64,000 nt of DNA, taken from Tachypleus tridentatus (Eukaryota > Arthropoda > Merostomata > Xiphosura > Limulidae). The notes under the pieces are model-generated. The model was not told the DNA's origin and made no database searches. It saw only the letters and a program-made list of their open reading frames with translations. Below, in pieces: positions 11,035 to 26,000 of the stretch (position 1 is the first letter of the stretch; each line of letters starts with the position of its first letter). The stretch lies in contig NC_134830.1 of NCBI RefSeq assembly GCF_004210375.1, positions 8,990,001-9,054,000 of the forward strand, read 5' to 3'. The translations under genes were made by a program, and so were the position numbers.

Positions 11035-14000
11035 TCAGTTCTTGTTCAACTTTTCTAACTCATCAACATCTTCCGCATCCAACCTCAGTATCTTAAGTCC
11101 TAAAAACAAATATTAAAACCAAATAGGAAACTTCAGTCAACTGAACTGATGCATGTCAAGTACCACAAGTCTCATTTTATTGGGTATTAAAAGAATAGAA
11201 AATGGCAGGAGTCTTGGTCTTCCATTAAGTATGTAAAATAATATGGAATATATTGGACTACACTAAATATACAGCAAATATTGTAATAAAGACCTTTTTC
11301 TAACGATTTGATTGAGGTTTCAAACAAAATTTGATATTGTGTGCAATATTTAAAATTTATTTCTGTTTTGGGACTTTACAGTAGCATTTTGAATTTCTGT
11401 AATGCAGACATTTAGTCCACTTTGCAGACAAGCACTTTTAAAGAAACATAGCTTATCTAAAGAAACCCACAACTAAAATTCTTTTTTTAAAACACTATAC
11501 TAATTTCATTAAGGTTGGTACAGGAACTTGGATTTTTCTCAAAAACTAAAAGCCATGAAAACAATTCAAAAACTCTCCTTGCAGTAATGAATATATCAAG
11601 CATTCTGCAGTATTTGAATTATACACAAAGGTGTACTTGTCGACGTGCATGTTGGTTTATATTTTTCCAGTAAGCTAAATGAAAGTTATTGTATTTTATT
11701 TTAATGTTTTAGAAGGACACAAGGTGAAATAAACAAAATTCCTTTACAATATGATGGCATGTTCTTTGTTGGTGCATCTACTATTATTTTGTAGTGGAAA
11801 ATATAAAAAACAACTTGGTCTCAGTTTTATGTGGTAGAAAAAAAACGAAAAAACAAAACAGGTGTTTCACTTGTTAATGTTTGTGTTGATTACATAACAC
11901 ACATTTTGTTTGTGTTCTGAAGAGTTTAATAATTTTACAGTTTGTTTTGCAAAATAAAAAGCTACACCATGGACTACTTGTACCATGCCTCAATTTTTAT
12001 ATCATGTAATCTTTGAAGCTTACTACTAGGGACTTCTTTATTTTAAAAGTGTCCATTTGTTTACTGCATATCACTACTTTTTATATGGGGGTCATCTAGA
12101 AGATTCATCATGAACATATTGCTTCAACTGTATATAAACAGGACTCATCTAGCAGGAACATCATTAACAAATTTCTTCAAGTATTTATTCAAATGTCTTG
12201 AAGTCTTCTCACCCGGGATAAACTGAATAAAGATAATTGGACATGAAGTGCAACAGATGCAAGACTGTACTACTTGACCTTATTTTATACTTTAAGTACC
12301 AAGAAGTTAAGGCAAATGACGTAATGCTGATAAACTATATTAACCTTTTTCCATATTGACAGAGTAGAAATATGTAAAAAAAACTACAAGGCAATTAATC
12401 TTGTTTGTTTTGACAGTAAACGTTGCTGGAGTGAAAGTGTAATAGTGTGGAGGCATTAGATCCTCTGATCACTTTAGAAGGTCTTAACCTAATAACACCA
12501 TGGTGCAAAACTGGTTTGAAGAGTATGACAGTGACTTATTGGTGTCCACAAATCAACAGATCCCAGTTTGACTGAGAATCTACTAGACCTCTGTGTGTAG
12601 TAGAATCTACAATAGCCCAAATTGACTTAGCATTGTTACTAATGTTAATCCAATTCTATGTTAACACGATAATTCATCATATTCAGTTGTTCTACTTGTT
12701 CAAATGGATGAATTAACTGTTAATGTAGTAAATGTTAATCTTTCCAAGTCATATCTCATAAATGCAACATACACTTTCCTAATTGTTCTGATGTTTGCAT
12801 CAAGAAAACCGTTGTGGATCAAACATATCAAGTATGTTGAAATTATACCTCATAAATGGAATATGCACTTACCAAAATGATCCTCAATCTGTTTCAGGAA
12901 CATGATTGTACGTGGGCCATCAACTATGTTAATAGCAAGCCCAATTTTTCCAAAACGTCCAGCTCGACCAATTCGATGAAGGTACGTCTCACAGTCAGCC
13001 TTTCCTTTCTGGTCAACAGGAAGATCAAAATTCACCACTACAGACACCTGCTCAACATCAATGCCTGTAACAGCAGTGTAATAAAAACAAATTCAATTAC
13101 AAACAGAAGAGATATTTATGAAACATACCAAAGGGTACTTCAAATCAAGCATTAAGTTTACCCTTTGAGAATAATGTATACAAGAAAAACACTACTTGTT
13201 AAATAAAAACAAAATAATTTGCTCCAATTTTCTGCACAATGGTTATTAAATAATTTTAAGTTCTGATTTGATCTCAAGTTACTGACATCCACAATACACA
13301 TTCATTGTTTGTCTTTACATAAATCTATAAATTCTGGCCATCAGAAATAAGAAATGTTTATAGTCCTATAGCTAGAGACCAATATGATGTAAGAAGCAAA
13401 CATAAATGTTTTTTTTAAATGATATTCTTCTGATGAAACTTTCCAATCTTAGTGTAATCTACACATATAATGAATAATTTTGTGTTGAATGAAAGTTGTT
13501 TATTTCTTCAAATTCAGCGACTTGTTTTTAATTTTGAAAAAACCCAACAAAAATTATATTTACTGCGTCAGTAATTGGTATTTACAATTTTAACATACAC
13601 TTTTAATTTTGCTGAAGTCTTAAGAACTGCCACAAGTAGAAGATAAAAATCTGATGAAGAAGAAACCACACTACTGTATAAATAATGGGAGACAAATGCC
13701 TTCAGTGTAGTCTACTTGTCAAAACTTAGGATTTCCTCCAACAGCCAATGAAGATGAGATGCGAGGGAAAAGATGAAGTATCACATCTGATGAGAAGACA
13801 TCTGGATCAAATTCCAGGAGGAAGAACAAGCCAACAAATTAAAAATTGAATCTAATTGGTGAGAGTAGAAGGGGAAAGATCCCAAATAAAGAAAAACTGT
13901 AAAGGGATAAAGAGCCAGGTGCCATGTAAGGAAGTCATGAGGCAATATAACACAAAGTACAAACCAAACACAGATGTTCATTCACATTAGAATGAAGGTA

Positions 14001-17000
14001 GAGATGAGAAATAGATGGAAGGTAAATACGTGAAAAAGAAAATCTACCCTCCCTAGCCACCAAGGTCTTTCAGAGGAAGGAATGGTCCAAATAAAGGAGA
14101 AGATAAGTAGGGTGGTAGGTGGTAAAGTGTGAATGAAACATCAATTGCAACAAATAAGACCTTTAAATGTCTACATGATAAGAGAAGGAAATGTATTTTA
14201 AGGGAAAGGTGAAATGGAGAACACAAATAAAAGTGGTTCAAATGGAAACAGAGTGAGGTAATGAAAGACCACATTAATATTCTAGTCCAGAAGAATAGGC
14301 TGTCTGGAAGGAGTGCATTAACATAAGGAAATGGGAAGCAAAACCTAGATGATATCAGGAAAAATACAAGTTATGGGACAAGACAGCCTAATAACTCTGG
14401 AGCAAGAAGACAAGAGACCCTCAGTCAAAAGGTCATGTGAGAAACTGACCATAATAGATCACTTTCCATTTGCACTGATACACCTTCATTGAAGAAGGAC
14501 ATATGGAACAAGAAGAAAAGAAAGTTACCTAATGAGAGAAATTTGATCTTCTTCCCAATGACCAGATAAAAGCCAGATGTCAAGTTGAAGGATGTGAATG
14601 ACTGGAGGTAAAACCAGTGACTGAGGTTGATGAAGAAGGAAGGGAGACAAAGGAAGAGGTACTGGAGGGAAAAGTTGCAGTTGTCGTAATTGTAAAAATT
14701 ATGAATGAGCTCACCAACAAGGAGCAATTATCAAGAGTGTTAACAACCAGCCCAAGCCTCAGTAATATCATTATCAGGCCCACCTTTCTTTCCATTTATT
14801 AACTTTTTCTGATTTTTCTTTCTCTGACAATGAAAGAGAGCCTGAGAATGAGGTACTTGGGACTGAAAGAGGGGATAATTTATAATACATATATATGGAA
14901 AAAACTGTACCAATTGCAAAGCCACCAGAAAATGAAGGGATCTAAAGACCACTCCATTGGATATATTTGGTCAGGGCAGGAAGGATGATCAGCTATGAGA
15001 CTTACAGTACCTGGAAAATGACATGCAATGAGATGACTGTTGGATGTGTTGGCTCAATATAGTAGATCCAACGTTCAAAAAACAGAATTCTCGACAGGAT
15101 GCCCCCCTTGATGATTGATATTGTCTACTACTGGAGAATTACCAGAATCAATCATCTCCAGACAATGTCTGAACAGGAAAAATGTGATTCAAAGCCTGAT
15201 GGGTTGCAAGAAATTCAAAGGATGTTGATATGAAAAAACCTTTTGTGTAAACACCAATGACTTGAAACCTCCTGGTGATTTAACCATACACTTCAGTCCT
15301 GCTGGGATTCATCTATAAAAAGATGTGAATCTGAACAAGGAAACAGGCCGCCTGCAAAGATACGAGACTTGCCTAACCACCGATGCATATGGTCCATCAG
15401 GGTAAGAGGAAGTACAATTGTAGCTGACAAAGCATCCTGAGCAAGGTTCCTAGATTGTGAAGAGCCCACTGATTTCACATGCATACAACCTGCTATATCA
15501 ATGAAGACCATATCTCCAAAAGCATTAGAATCCTCCATACAGAAAATTAATAAGCTGAGAAGACATGGCAAATTAATAATTCTACAGAATAAAGTCAAAG
15601 AGGAAAAGTTTTGGCCAAACTAAAATAAGTGGTGAAAACAAAACAGAAAATCTAATGGATAAGATATTTAGTAGATAAGAGAAAGGACTTCCCCAATCTG
15701 ATTAATAAGTTATCCTGAGCAATTACTAGAAGGGGCTTATGAATACGACTGACCAATTTCAGTATGGAATGACCCAGAAGTCAGTTATTCATACAAATGT
15801 TGGAATCGCAACCCAAGAGCATGAAGATGGTGAGCAAAAGCTATAAATCACCCTTCAAAAAACAAATGGTGGAAACAAAAAGTTAGGACACTAAATTAAT
15901 AAATAACCTGACTATGAATGAACCAAACATATGGACAAGACAGAGATGATATAGAGATGTGGAAATAATCACTGGTGACACTCAATTTGATCATTCCTAA
16001 GCCTGTAGAAAAGGCTTACCTTGGGGTAAAAGGGGGTAAAATGTAATATACCTAAGAAGTGAAATCGAGAAAGACCATATTAGAACTAACTGACTCCTCA
16101 GGCAGAGCAGGAAAAGGCACAGAAAAATCAGGAAAAGGAAATAAATGATTCAAGTTCTTATCTGGATGAACGTGGTCAGTTTGTGTGAGAGCAAGTTAGG
16201 CAAGGTACAGAGACAGAGGTTGACTCAAGTAACATTCAATCTCTCAGCGAATAAATGCAGATAAATGACAAGTTTCATATCTAACATTAACTAATAAACC
16301 AAAATAAGACTAAAAATGGAAAAGAAAAGAACTCATTGAGAACTCAGTCAATTCTAATTAAATAATTTGGAAATATTCCAATCATACAATAAGACTAATA
16401 CTCACTAAAGTATGGATACAATTAAAAGTTATTTTTCTTATTCCACTGTGTCTATGTATATTATATAAAGTTTTCCCAAGTGTAGTTCAAGTATGAAATT
16501 ACACTTAGTAACAGATTGACTACAGAGTTTTTAGTAACATCTGATAGTTTATTTCATACAATACCTCTTAAAGCTAGACAGCTATTTCTATTATTCTGAA
16601 TGCAGCCCACCTCTGGCACAAACATTAGTGGTAATGAGGACTTTTTCTTTGCCATCTCTGAACCTGTTCAAAACAGCTATCCTCTGAGAAACAAACATAT
16701 CACCAGAGATTAAAGCTACTGCATGTCCTTCTTTGACAAGTTTCTCTGATAACCAAGATGCAGTTTTTTTAGTCTGTAAAACAAACATTATACCCAGGCT
16801 AAAATAAAACAAAGAAAAACTTTTGTTGTGCTACAGAAAATAAATGATTGTGTTGAAATAGTGTTTTTTTTTAAACTATTAACAGTTTAGTTTTTTTAAG
16901 GGATCTTATTAGTTGTCTTACGTTCCCTTCTTCCAATTGTTACTTTGCAATGTCAAAACTTTAGAATAAGTTGTTACATAAATTGTTACCAATACCTGAT

Positions 17001-20000
17001 CAGCAATTGTTATACAAACATAATACTTAATTGTATACTATGAATGAACTAATGAGAATTATCATCACATTTTCATGAAGCACAAGTTATAGTCACAAAT
17101 AAAATAGTGAAGATCACCAAACCATTTTCATAAACTATAAATGAGTGCAACATTTCATATTTGTATATTGGTAAGAACTTTTAGTTAAAAGTTTTGTAGT
17201 TTCACCCGTGCATGTAACAATATAGTTTATATCTTAACAATAAAGGAATTTTTTACAATAAAATAAAAGGAATTAATACTTTAATAAATGACAAATAACC
17301 TAAATAAGCTGCTTATTACTGGATTTACTCTCATTTACTAATATTTAATGGAAATACCAATGAATTTAAGAAAGCAAAATAGGTTATTATAAATGAGATA
17401 AGCTTTAAAACAAGAAAACAAACTAATGGAAGAAGCACTTGAAATCTGTAATAACTAATTAGCACAGGAAAACTTAGTTTATTATCATAATGATCCAGTG
17501 TATGCCTTGAATCCATATAAAAACACAATTAATTTAATGGTAAATACAAACTGGTGGTTTTTCTACTAGTTATAATGTTACCAGATCATAAGCACATCAC
17601 ACACACACACACACACACACAGTAGGAACATGGGGAAATGAAATTATATATACATTTTTTCCCTTCAATGAAAAATTTAAATCTGACCTTTTAAATGGTA
17701 ACAATATACTTGAATCACAACAAATGATATTTATTAAATAATGTTGTAGGGAATTTCTGGGCAGTATATTGGATTAATGCCACAGAAGAAAAGTACATGT
17801 TCTTAACTAATGCACTAGATTTTCAAAAGGTTAAACATTATGGTAAAAATTCTTTGATTACAACATTTTAAATAAAATATCCACAAATTCTATAGGTGTC
17901 AGTCTAATGGTACTTCAAATGAAACGTTTGTGTAACTAATTACAGAAGTTAATGAAACACTCAGTACCTATTTATGAGAAATGTTAATATTTATATTCTC
18001 AAAACGAACTTGCAACTTGATATAAAACTGTATAGATGGAGAGAAATAGAAATTACATTTAACTTAATCGTTATGATTGAAGTTATTTAAAAAAACAAGC
18101 CTTACATCACTAGTTCTTGTATTTTATTTCTTGTTCTTTAACTAATACTTTGAGAATTTTGTTGGAGTACCAATATTTACAATACTCACTTATTAAAAGC
18201 AATGTTTTACCAAGATACAGTGGCCTACTATGTATCAAATACAGGATAAAATACTATAACACATTAGTTACAAAAATTAATATAAAAACTGGAGAATTTA
18301 TTAACAACAGAGACTGTATCTCAGAGACTTTTTAAGTGATTACAGAAACCTTTTGTTCAAGAAACTGTGTTCATGTTGAGAAGGATACCTTTTACTACTT
18401 GTACATATTTCAAAGTGATTGATATTCATAATGTTTACCTGGCAAAAAATAATGGCTTGTCCAACAGATATCACTCCATAAATATTAGAAATAGCAGAAA
18501 ACTTTTCATCTATATTTTTACAGACAACATAAAACTGTTTTATGTTGTCTAGGCTCTCCTCTTCTTTTCTTAGTCTGATGACGACAGGATTGGGAACAAT
18601 TATCTCGGCAAAATCCATAACTTCTTGGTTATAAGTAGCTGAAAACAGCATCATCTGACACTCTTTGGAAAGTTTTCTGTAACATAATTAACATAATAGT
18701 TACTTTAAAACTACATTACCTAACAGCTATAAAATGGTAAAAATGTTCAAAATTTTTATGTCACTTAAAAACTCAAATTTTACTGAAGGACAAGAAATAA
18801 AGTACTATGTTAAAACATTATTTATACAAACAATTTATTATTATGTTTTCAAACAATTTACAAACACAATGAAAACATTCTATCATGAAACTTTCATAAA
18901 TACAAATAACTAATTCCACATAAACAGGTCTTAATATACTGGTAACAAATATGAACAAATTTATTTCACTAGTGTTACAGCTATTATATTGCCAAAGAAT
19001 ATCAGTAACAAGTTATTTTCCACACCAAGACACTACAGATGATGGTCATAAAGCCAAGAAGTGGGCCTCATAGTTTTTGCTTACTTTTGCAATATCTAGT
19101 CATAGTGATTACCAAAAAACAGGCTTTCAAGGGCCTAATTTGACCTATTAACTGCTTATTAGTAACAGCTGCCATTAAGCACAAGTTAGAATATTTTACT
19201 AGAATGAGCTCTTGTACTATAAAATTAAATTAAATTTTATTATTCAACTAGTTAACTTTTAACAATTGTTTAGTTTGACAAATAAACTACATTATACCAT
19301 TCCATAACTAGACACTGGGTTCATAATTATTGGAATTTAGTCAGCAAAAAATATACGTCCAGCAATTTAACGCTGTCTCAGTCATTATTTGCTTGGGCAT
19401 CATGGTGAACAGGAAACAACTGTCCAGGGATTTAAAAAAACTAATTATTGTAAAATACAAGTCTCGTGTGTCTCTTTCCGGTGTTGCTACACAACTTAAT
19501 GTGCCGAAATCTACTGTTCAAAGCATAATTGCCAAGTTTAAGCTTACAAGATCAACTGTTAACCTCCCTTGTTCTGGATGCCCTCCCAAAATTCCAGAGA
19601 GAACCAAAAGGAAGGTTATCAGAGAAGTTAGTAGGAACCCTCGTTTAACACGCAATGACATACAGAAACTGGGATTGAAGTAAGCACCTCTACAGTTATG
19701 AACATGTTACGCTCTTCTGGGTTAAAAGCATGCCGCCCTCTTAGAACTCCATATTTAAAGCCTGTTCATTTAGAAGCACAATTGAGGTATGCAAGAAAAC
19801 ACATAGATAAACTCTTTACCTGTGGACTTACAATGCTAAAAACTGGTTTTCGATACCCATGGTGGGCAAAGCACAGATAGCCCATTGTGTAGCTTTGTGC
19901 TTAATTCATAACACAAACAAATAACCAAATATAGGAGGAGCAGAATGTGTGAAAAACACTGATATTCCCATAAAAATTTTGTTTAGTTTGGTGAATAAAT

Positions 20001-23000
20001 TACATTATACCATTCCACAACTAGACACTGGGTTCATAATTATTGGAATATAGTCAGCAAAAAATGTACTTCCAGCAATTTAGCACAGTCTCCATCATTA
20101 TCTGCTTAGTCATCATGGCGAACAGGAAACAACTGTCCAGTGATTTAAAAAAAATCGAATTACTGTAAGATACAAGTCTCATGTGTCTTTCTGGTATTGC
20201 TACACAACTTAAATGTGCTGAAATCTACTGTTCAAAGCATAATTGCCAAGTTTAAGCTTACAAGATCAACTGCTAACCTGGAGTAGCCATTGCAGTCACC
20301 CGATCTCAACCCAATTGAAAACGTTTGGCATGAGTTGAAGACCAGGATTCATCAGCGTCATCCGAAAAACTTGCAAGGGTTGGAGGCCTTCCGTAGAAGA
20401 AGAAGAAAATACCAGTCAAGTACTGTCAAAAGATCATGGAGGGCTATGAGGAGAGATTGTGCCAAGTAATTCACCTGAAAGGGTACACAACTGACCATTA
20501 AAGTAGACGCACAAACACTTTCTGCCCCTCCTGTGTTTGGTTATTTGTCTATAAACAGTTTACTTATCGTTCAATTTAGATAAAAATTTATGTAGATGTG
20601 TGTTAGTATAATATTTATAATATACTATACTTTCATTATCCTAATCATGATACTTTTTAAGTTAGGACGAAAAAACTACTCACAACGCAGAGTTACGAAC
20701 ACTTTCCGTCGTAGCTGTACACATCGTGACATTGTTTGTCAGCTCTCTTCTGGTTAATCATCCAATATACAGCAAACCTGTTACTGCCTTAAATACTTTC
20801 AATTACATTTAACATAACTAGAGTACCAAAGCAATAATAATGTACCATTTACATTTTTATGCAGCCACTTGGAAATAAGAACAGCTGTGAACTACCTTTG
20901 TTTACCGATTTATACAGAAGCAGAGGTAAATCTTGGTTTAGTTTGTTTTGAATTTCGCACAAAGCTACACGAGGGCTATCTGTGATAGCCGTCCCTAATT
21001 TAGCAATATAAGACTAGAGGGAAGGCAGCTAGTCATCAACATCCATCGCCAACTTTTGGGCTACTCTTTTACCAACAAGTAGTGGGATTGACTGTCACAT
21101 TATATCACCCCCATGGCTTAAAGGGTGAGCATGTTTGGAGTGACATGGATTTGAACCTGTGACCCTCGAATTACAAATTGAGTGCCTTAACCACCTGGCC
21201 ATGGTGGGCCCATAGGAGACTATTAAATTGGTTGTACAATAAAAAATTAGATGTACCCATGATGAAAAAAAAAAAAAATATGTGGGGAAGAGGTCTAGGA
21301 AGTTAGTATGTTTTGAGGTGTTCTACAACAAAATATGACACTACCTGCAACTTAAAAAAACAAATTTAACTAACATTTTACCTCAACATGCAGAAATAAA
21401 AATTTTTAAATACTCTAATTCTAAAAAAAAAAAAAAAAAACTCATTTTTTTTTACTTTTTATTTCATAAATATGAATTACTGATCAATGCTACAAAATTA
21501 AATGTAATTGTCACAAAATTCAAATGTAGAAGTTTGAAGTCATACACGACAACTTCATGTACTTCACGGGTCAAATGAATTGTCAAAATTACTTTCTCCC
21601 TAGCCTTCAACTTGAACAATCTGTTTAAATAGGCAATATGTTACAAAGAAAATACTTGGAAGTGAAAAGGAGCATCCCATTGGTCAAAGTTGTATACATA
21701 TATAGACTATTACATCAGCCAATGAAAATTATGATAAACACACACGACTTATAGTATAATGCTGACACTGCATTCAAGCAATGAACTGGTTTGGAGAGCA
21801 AACATGAAAGTACTGGAACAGTTTTCTAACAGGTTACTCTTGCTATAGAAGTACCTACAGTTGGTACTTCTACTAAAGACTTGTTATATCAAAGAAATGA
21901 CACTACTTCTGCTGAAGACATGTCACAACGAAGAGATGGCACTACTTACATTAAAGACTTGTTGTACAAACAATTTTTTCAGAAATACCTACTTGTGAAC
22001 CCTTATACACTGATCATGGTGGCCCTGGATAGCAATCATCACATCAGCTTCATCTAACACGTAAACGTTGATATTCTGAACATCAAACAGTTTGTATCTT
22101 AATGACCAGTCCATCACTTTACCTGGTGTTCCTATTATCACTTGTTCTGTAATCTTCCTTCCTCTGGGGACTGTACAGAGATAAGTTTTTGTCAAAATCC
22201 CACTGTCTATACATACCGATAACTTGCGATATTTTTAAATACATTCTTTAGTTTATCGATACAAAATGAAACCTAGTAGCTATTACAAATTTTGTACAAT
22301 ATAATTTATCAAATCCAGTTTTTCTAAATTCCCACAAAGTGACAAGAAAGAACAAAACCAAACAACACCCTAATTATTTTATACATGTCTATATGTCAAA
22401 AATTCAACACAGCTTCCATTTCTTTAAACTAAGAGTTAAAAAAGTTTGGTGTTTTTTTGTTTTGTTTTAATAGAAATTGCTATTAGCTCTAGAAAACATT
22501 TAGGTATGTATAAACAATTTTTGTAACTGTGAATGAAGTAAATTATTTAAATATTGTTGAAAGTCACTACTTACGAATTACTACAATCGACATTTCATCA
22601 GAAATGCAATTTTTCAAAACCATATGACAATATTAACGCTAAAATATCTTAAAAGCTCACTCTTGTATAATACTATTTTTGTTTAAATAGTTAAGTATCA
22701 ACTACATGACACAAGATAGCTTGATGCACCTATAAAACAGTTTGTGTTCAAGTATTTGGTTCAACTATGCTGACAATACCTTTGCAATATGGTCATGCAC
22801 GCTACAGACAAAATTAAAAAAAACTCACCTGAACACAGGAACATGCCTGATAACACAAGCTGATTAGCAGTCAAAACACAGAATAAAAACCAAACATGAA
22901 CAATAAGAAAGTTGTATACCCTCACCCTCCTGCTATTTTGAGATTAAGTGTTTATATTGAATAACATCAATTTTACCTTCAAAAACTAAATCTTTCTCAG

Positions 23001-26000
23001 ATCCTGAACCATCAACAATGCAGATCAATATTTGTACTGTGATTAGAAGTCTTAACATATCCATAATATTTGGTACAAATTTCATCACATGCTCTACATC
23101 CCCATTTTAAAAAATGCTTAAAAGTGATCAAGAATCCAAATATAAAATTGGATCTGGGCCAAATTTTGGGAGAACTGTCCCATACTGGTTATCCATCTTA
23201 CGTAAACATTTTGTGTACATTGGTCTATTAGTTTGAGATGCGTGTAAAAACAGACAAAATACACCTATGGACCTGATGGCAATACCCTCACATCCTTACC
23301 TTCTAGGGACAAGGGTAATTAGTATCTAATTATTAAAAAAGTTATTTATCAGTTTGACTTAAATAATTGTATTCTACTAACCAAGACAAAGATATATAAA
23401 AGGCCTTATGAAGAAACTACAAAAAATAACAGCACTATTGTGCAATTTTTTATTGTTTTTATGCACACAGTAGAAATAGAAATGTGATGCACTGAATTCT
23501 GTGACAGTAATATTGTGCCTTCACTCATATATCCTTTTATGTCTGTTAATATTCTTAAAATGCATTAGACTTAGAAACCTGTCACTAATACTGTCATTTA
23601 TAAGTTCTACCAGAAGATATAATAATTTCCAATAAAAATGACAGCTAATAATGATAACTAGTCTTAATTATGAGTGACAGTCAAACCTACTACCATCTTA
23701 GTTTTAGTTACATGGAGTATGTTCGTCTTAAGTTACATTAAGCATTCCACGACTTAAACAAAGTAGAAAGCCATCTAAACTGAGAGTTCAAGTCACCTTT
23801 TATAATTATCACATACAGTTTTTAAATTAATATACTTAACTTTAAACTGCTGTGTAGCACTTCGTGAACATGAACACTAGCATTATTCTCAGAATACGTC
23901 CAACAAAAAGTTATTTATATTCAAAAACTTCTTACTTCAAAACAACTTAATTTTATTTGTATTGTATTCCACTTGCCAATTTTGAATGTGAATAAAAAAC
24001 ATTATTCTCAAACCTCAAAACAACTGTTACTTTATCTACAAAGAGATACAGGGATGTTACTGGAAGTTCAAGTATGTAACATAACCAGAAGAAGATAAAC
24101 TTACTTCTTTCTCCTTTGACAGCTAAGCAGAATTTAATATCCTGGCAATACTGTCCCATCTGTTTAGCGACACTGGCTGTTTGTGTAGCTAATTCATATG
24201 TTGGCGAGAGAATGAGCACCTTAAAAAAAGAAAAATAATGATTAATGGTCACACCCTAAAAACACTAAACTTGGACATAAGTTTGTTTTTAAATAAAGGA
24301 TTCAAATGACAGCCCAACTTGGTTTTAAAACTCTCAACCAGTGAAATTTTCATTACTAATGTACTACTTCTGTATCCAAGTATGAAGAGTATAATAAGTA
24401 CAATTAGCTCTGAACTTGTTGAAAACTTCTTGGTGTCAAGTTTACAAAAGGAGCAACACACAATCTGTTTTACCTTAACAGGTATTTCAATTTTAACCAC
24501 TTGACCCCAAACTTGAAACAAAACTCAGAGCAAAATGTAACCAAGGTGTTAAGAGACTTGTATTTTTCTTTATCCCACTTAAGGTCTAGTGATAACTCGA
24601 TCAGATAATGGTATTAAGTATATTTAATAAAGCAAATGTTATTACTGACAATATGCTAACTCAAAATATGGCAAACAAAAGGCAAATCAAAACTGTGAGA
24701 CCACAAGGCGAAGCCTTGGGGGCTAAACAGTTTGCAGGAGTGGGAAGCAATTGATCCAAATATTTTCAATAAGAATTACATACTTATCATAGTTACATTT
24801 ATACATGCAAGTATAAACATCTATGGCCTCATCTTTATCAAACCTTTGTTTTGCTTTTAAAACTAAGAATAATTCAAACAGACAAGAAAAGCACTCTTCA
24901 TTAACTAAGTCAAATATTCTCAGTATTCTACTTAGATCTTCTACACAACAGCAAGGTGTTACTTTGATACACACTTCAGGCTTCCTTTGTAACAGCTTTT
25001 AATTGTCTTGTTTCGATTACTAAATTTGAAATAAATTTAATTTATTTTTTTAGCATGAATTTAATATCAATAACAGAGGTGCTTAAAGTAAAGGAGATTC
25101 ATTATGGCCTCAATCACATCCCAGAAGAAAAAAAAGGAAAGAGAGATCCAGAGGTGGTTTATGTTAGAGATATCTCATTCATTCACGTATTTCAGTTTAG
25201 TGGTACTAATGTTACATAAACATCACAGAAGGAAGATAAGACAATGACTTAAGTTTAAAAAATTAATTTTCTTTTTTTTTTTAACTCTGACAATATTAGT
25301 GTGGTTTACGTTTCAAAAATTGGGAAGCAGATATTTTGATAACCCAAAATCTTGAGACATTACAAAGAGCATAAAGTTTTCTACAAAGTGGCAAAAATAA
25401 AAATAAGTTCAATTTAAACATAAGCCTTCTTGTTTATTGGCAATCAGAAATCCTCAGGACCATTGTTCGTGCATAAGAAGTCTAGTCGGTTGCCAAAAAT
25501 TAAACAAAGCACACAGTAAAACCACTAATAAATTTTATAATACAACTGTATGTATTACCATCCATTATCTGAAGTTGTCTTGCTTAATTACCATAACTTG
25601 TGTTATGGAAACTTTAAACTTTTCTGTGGTGTACAAGGGCAATTTTGTTTTAAGATTTTTGTGCTGAAGAAAGGGAATAAAAACAGGATACATTTCCTTT
25701 TTTTAAGTACACTTTGGTCTAGCATCACCCACAATTAGCTGGTTCAATTACCATAATCGTTTTTGCAAGGTAAATGTTCAACAGTGTATGTGGGACATTC
25801 TTTAGAATTTTTATACACCTTTGGCTTGTAGAAACGAGAGTTGATTGGCTCAATTACCATAATTTATTTTATGTAACCTAAGCCAATTATTACTTAACAT
25901 TTCCAGTATGCAGTTACCATCTAATAAAGTTATTAGGGATCTAATAATAATAATAATAATAATAATAACAACAACAAAAAAACATAAGAAGCAGAAAACT

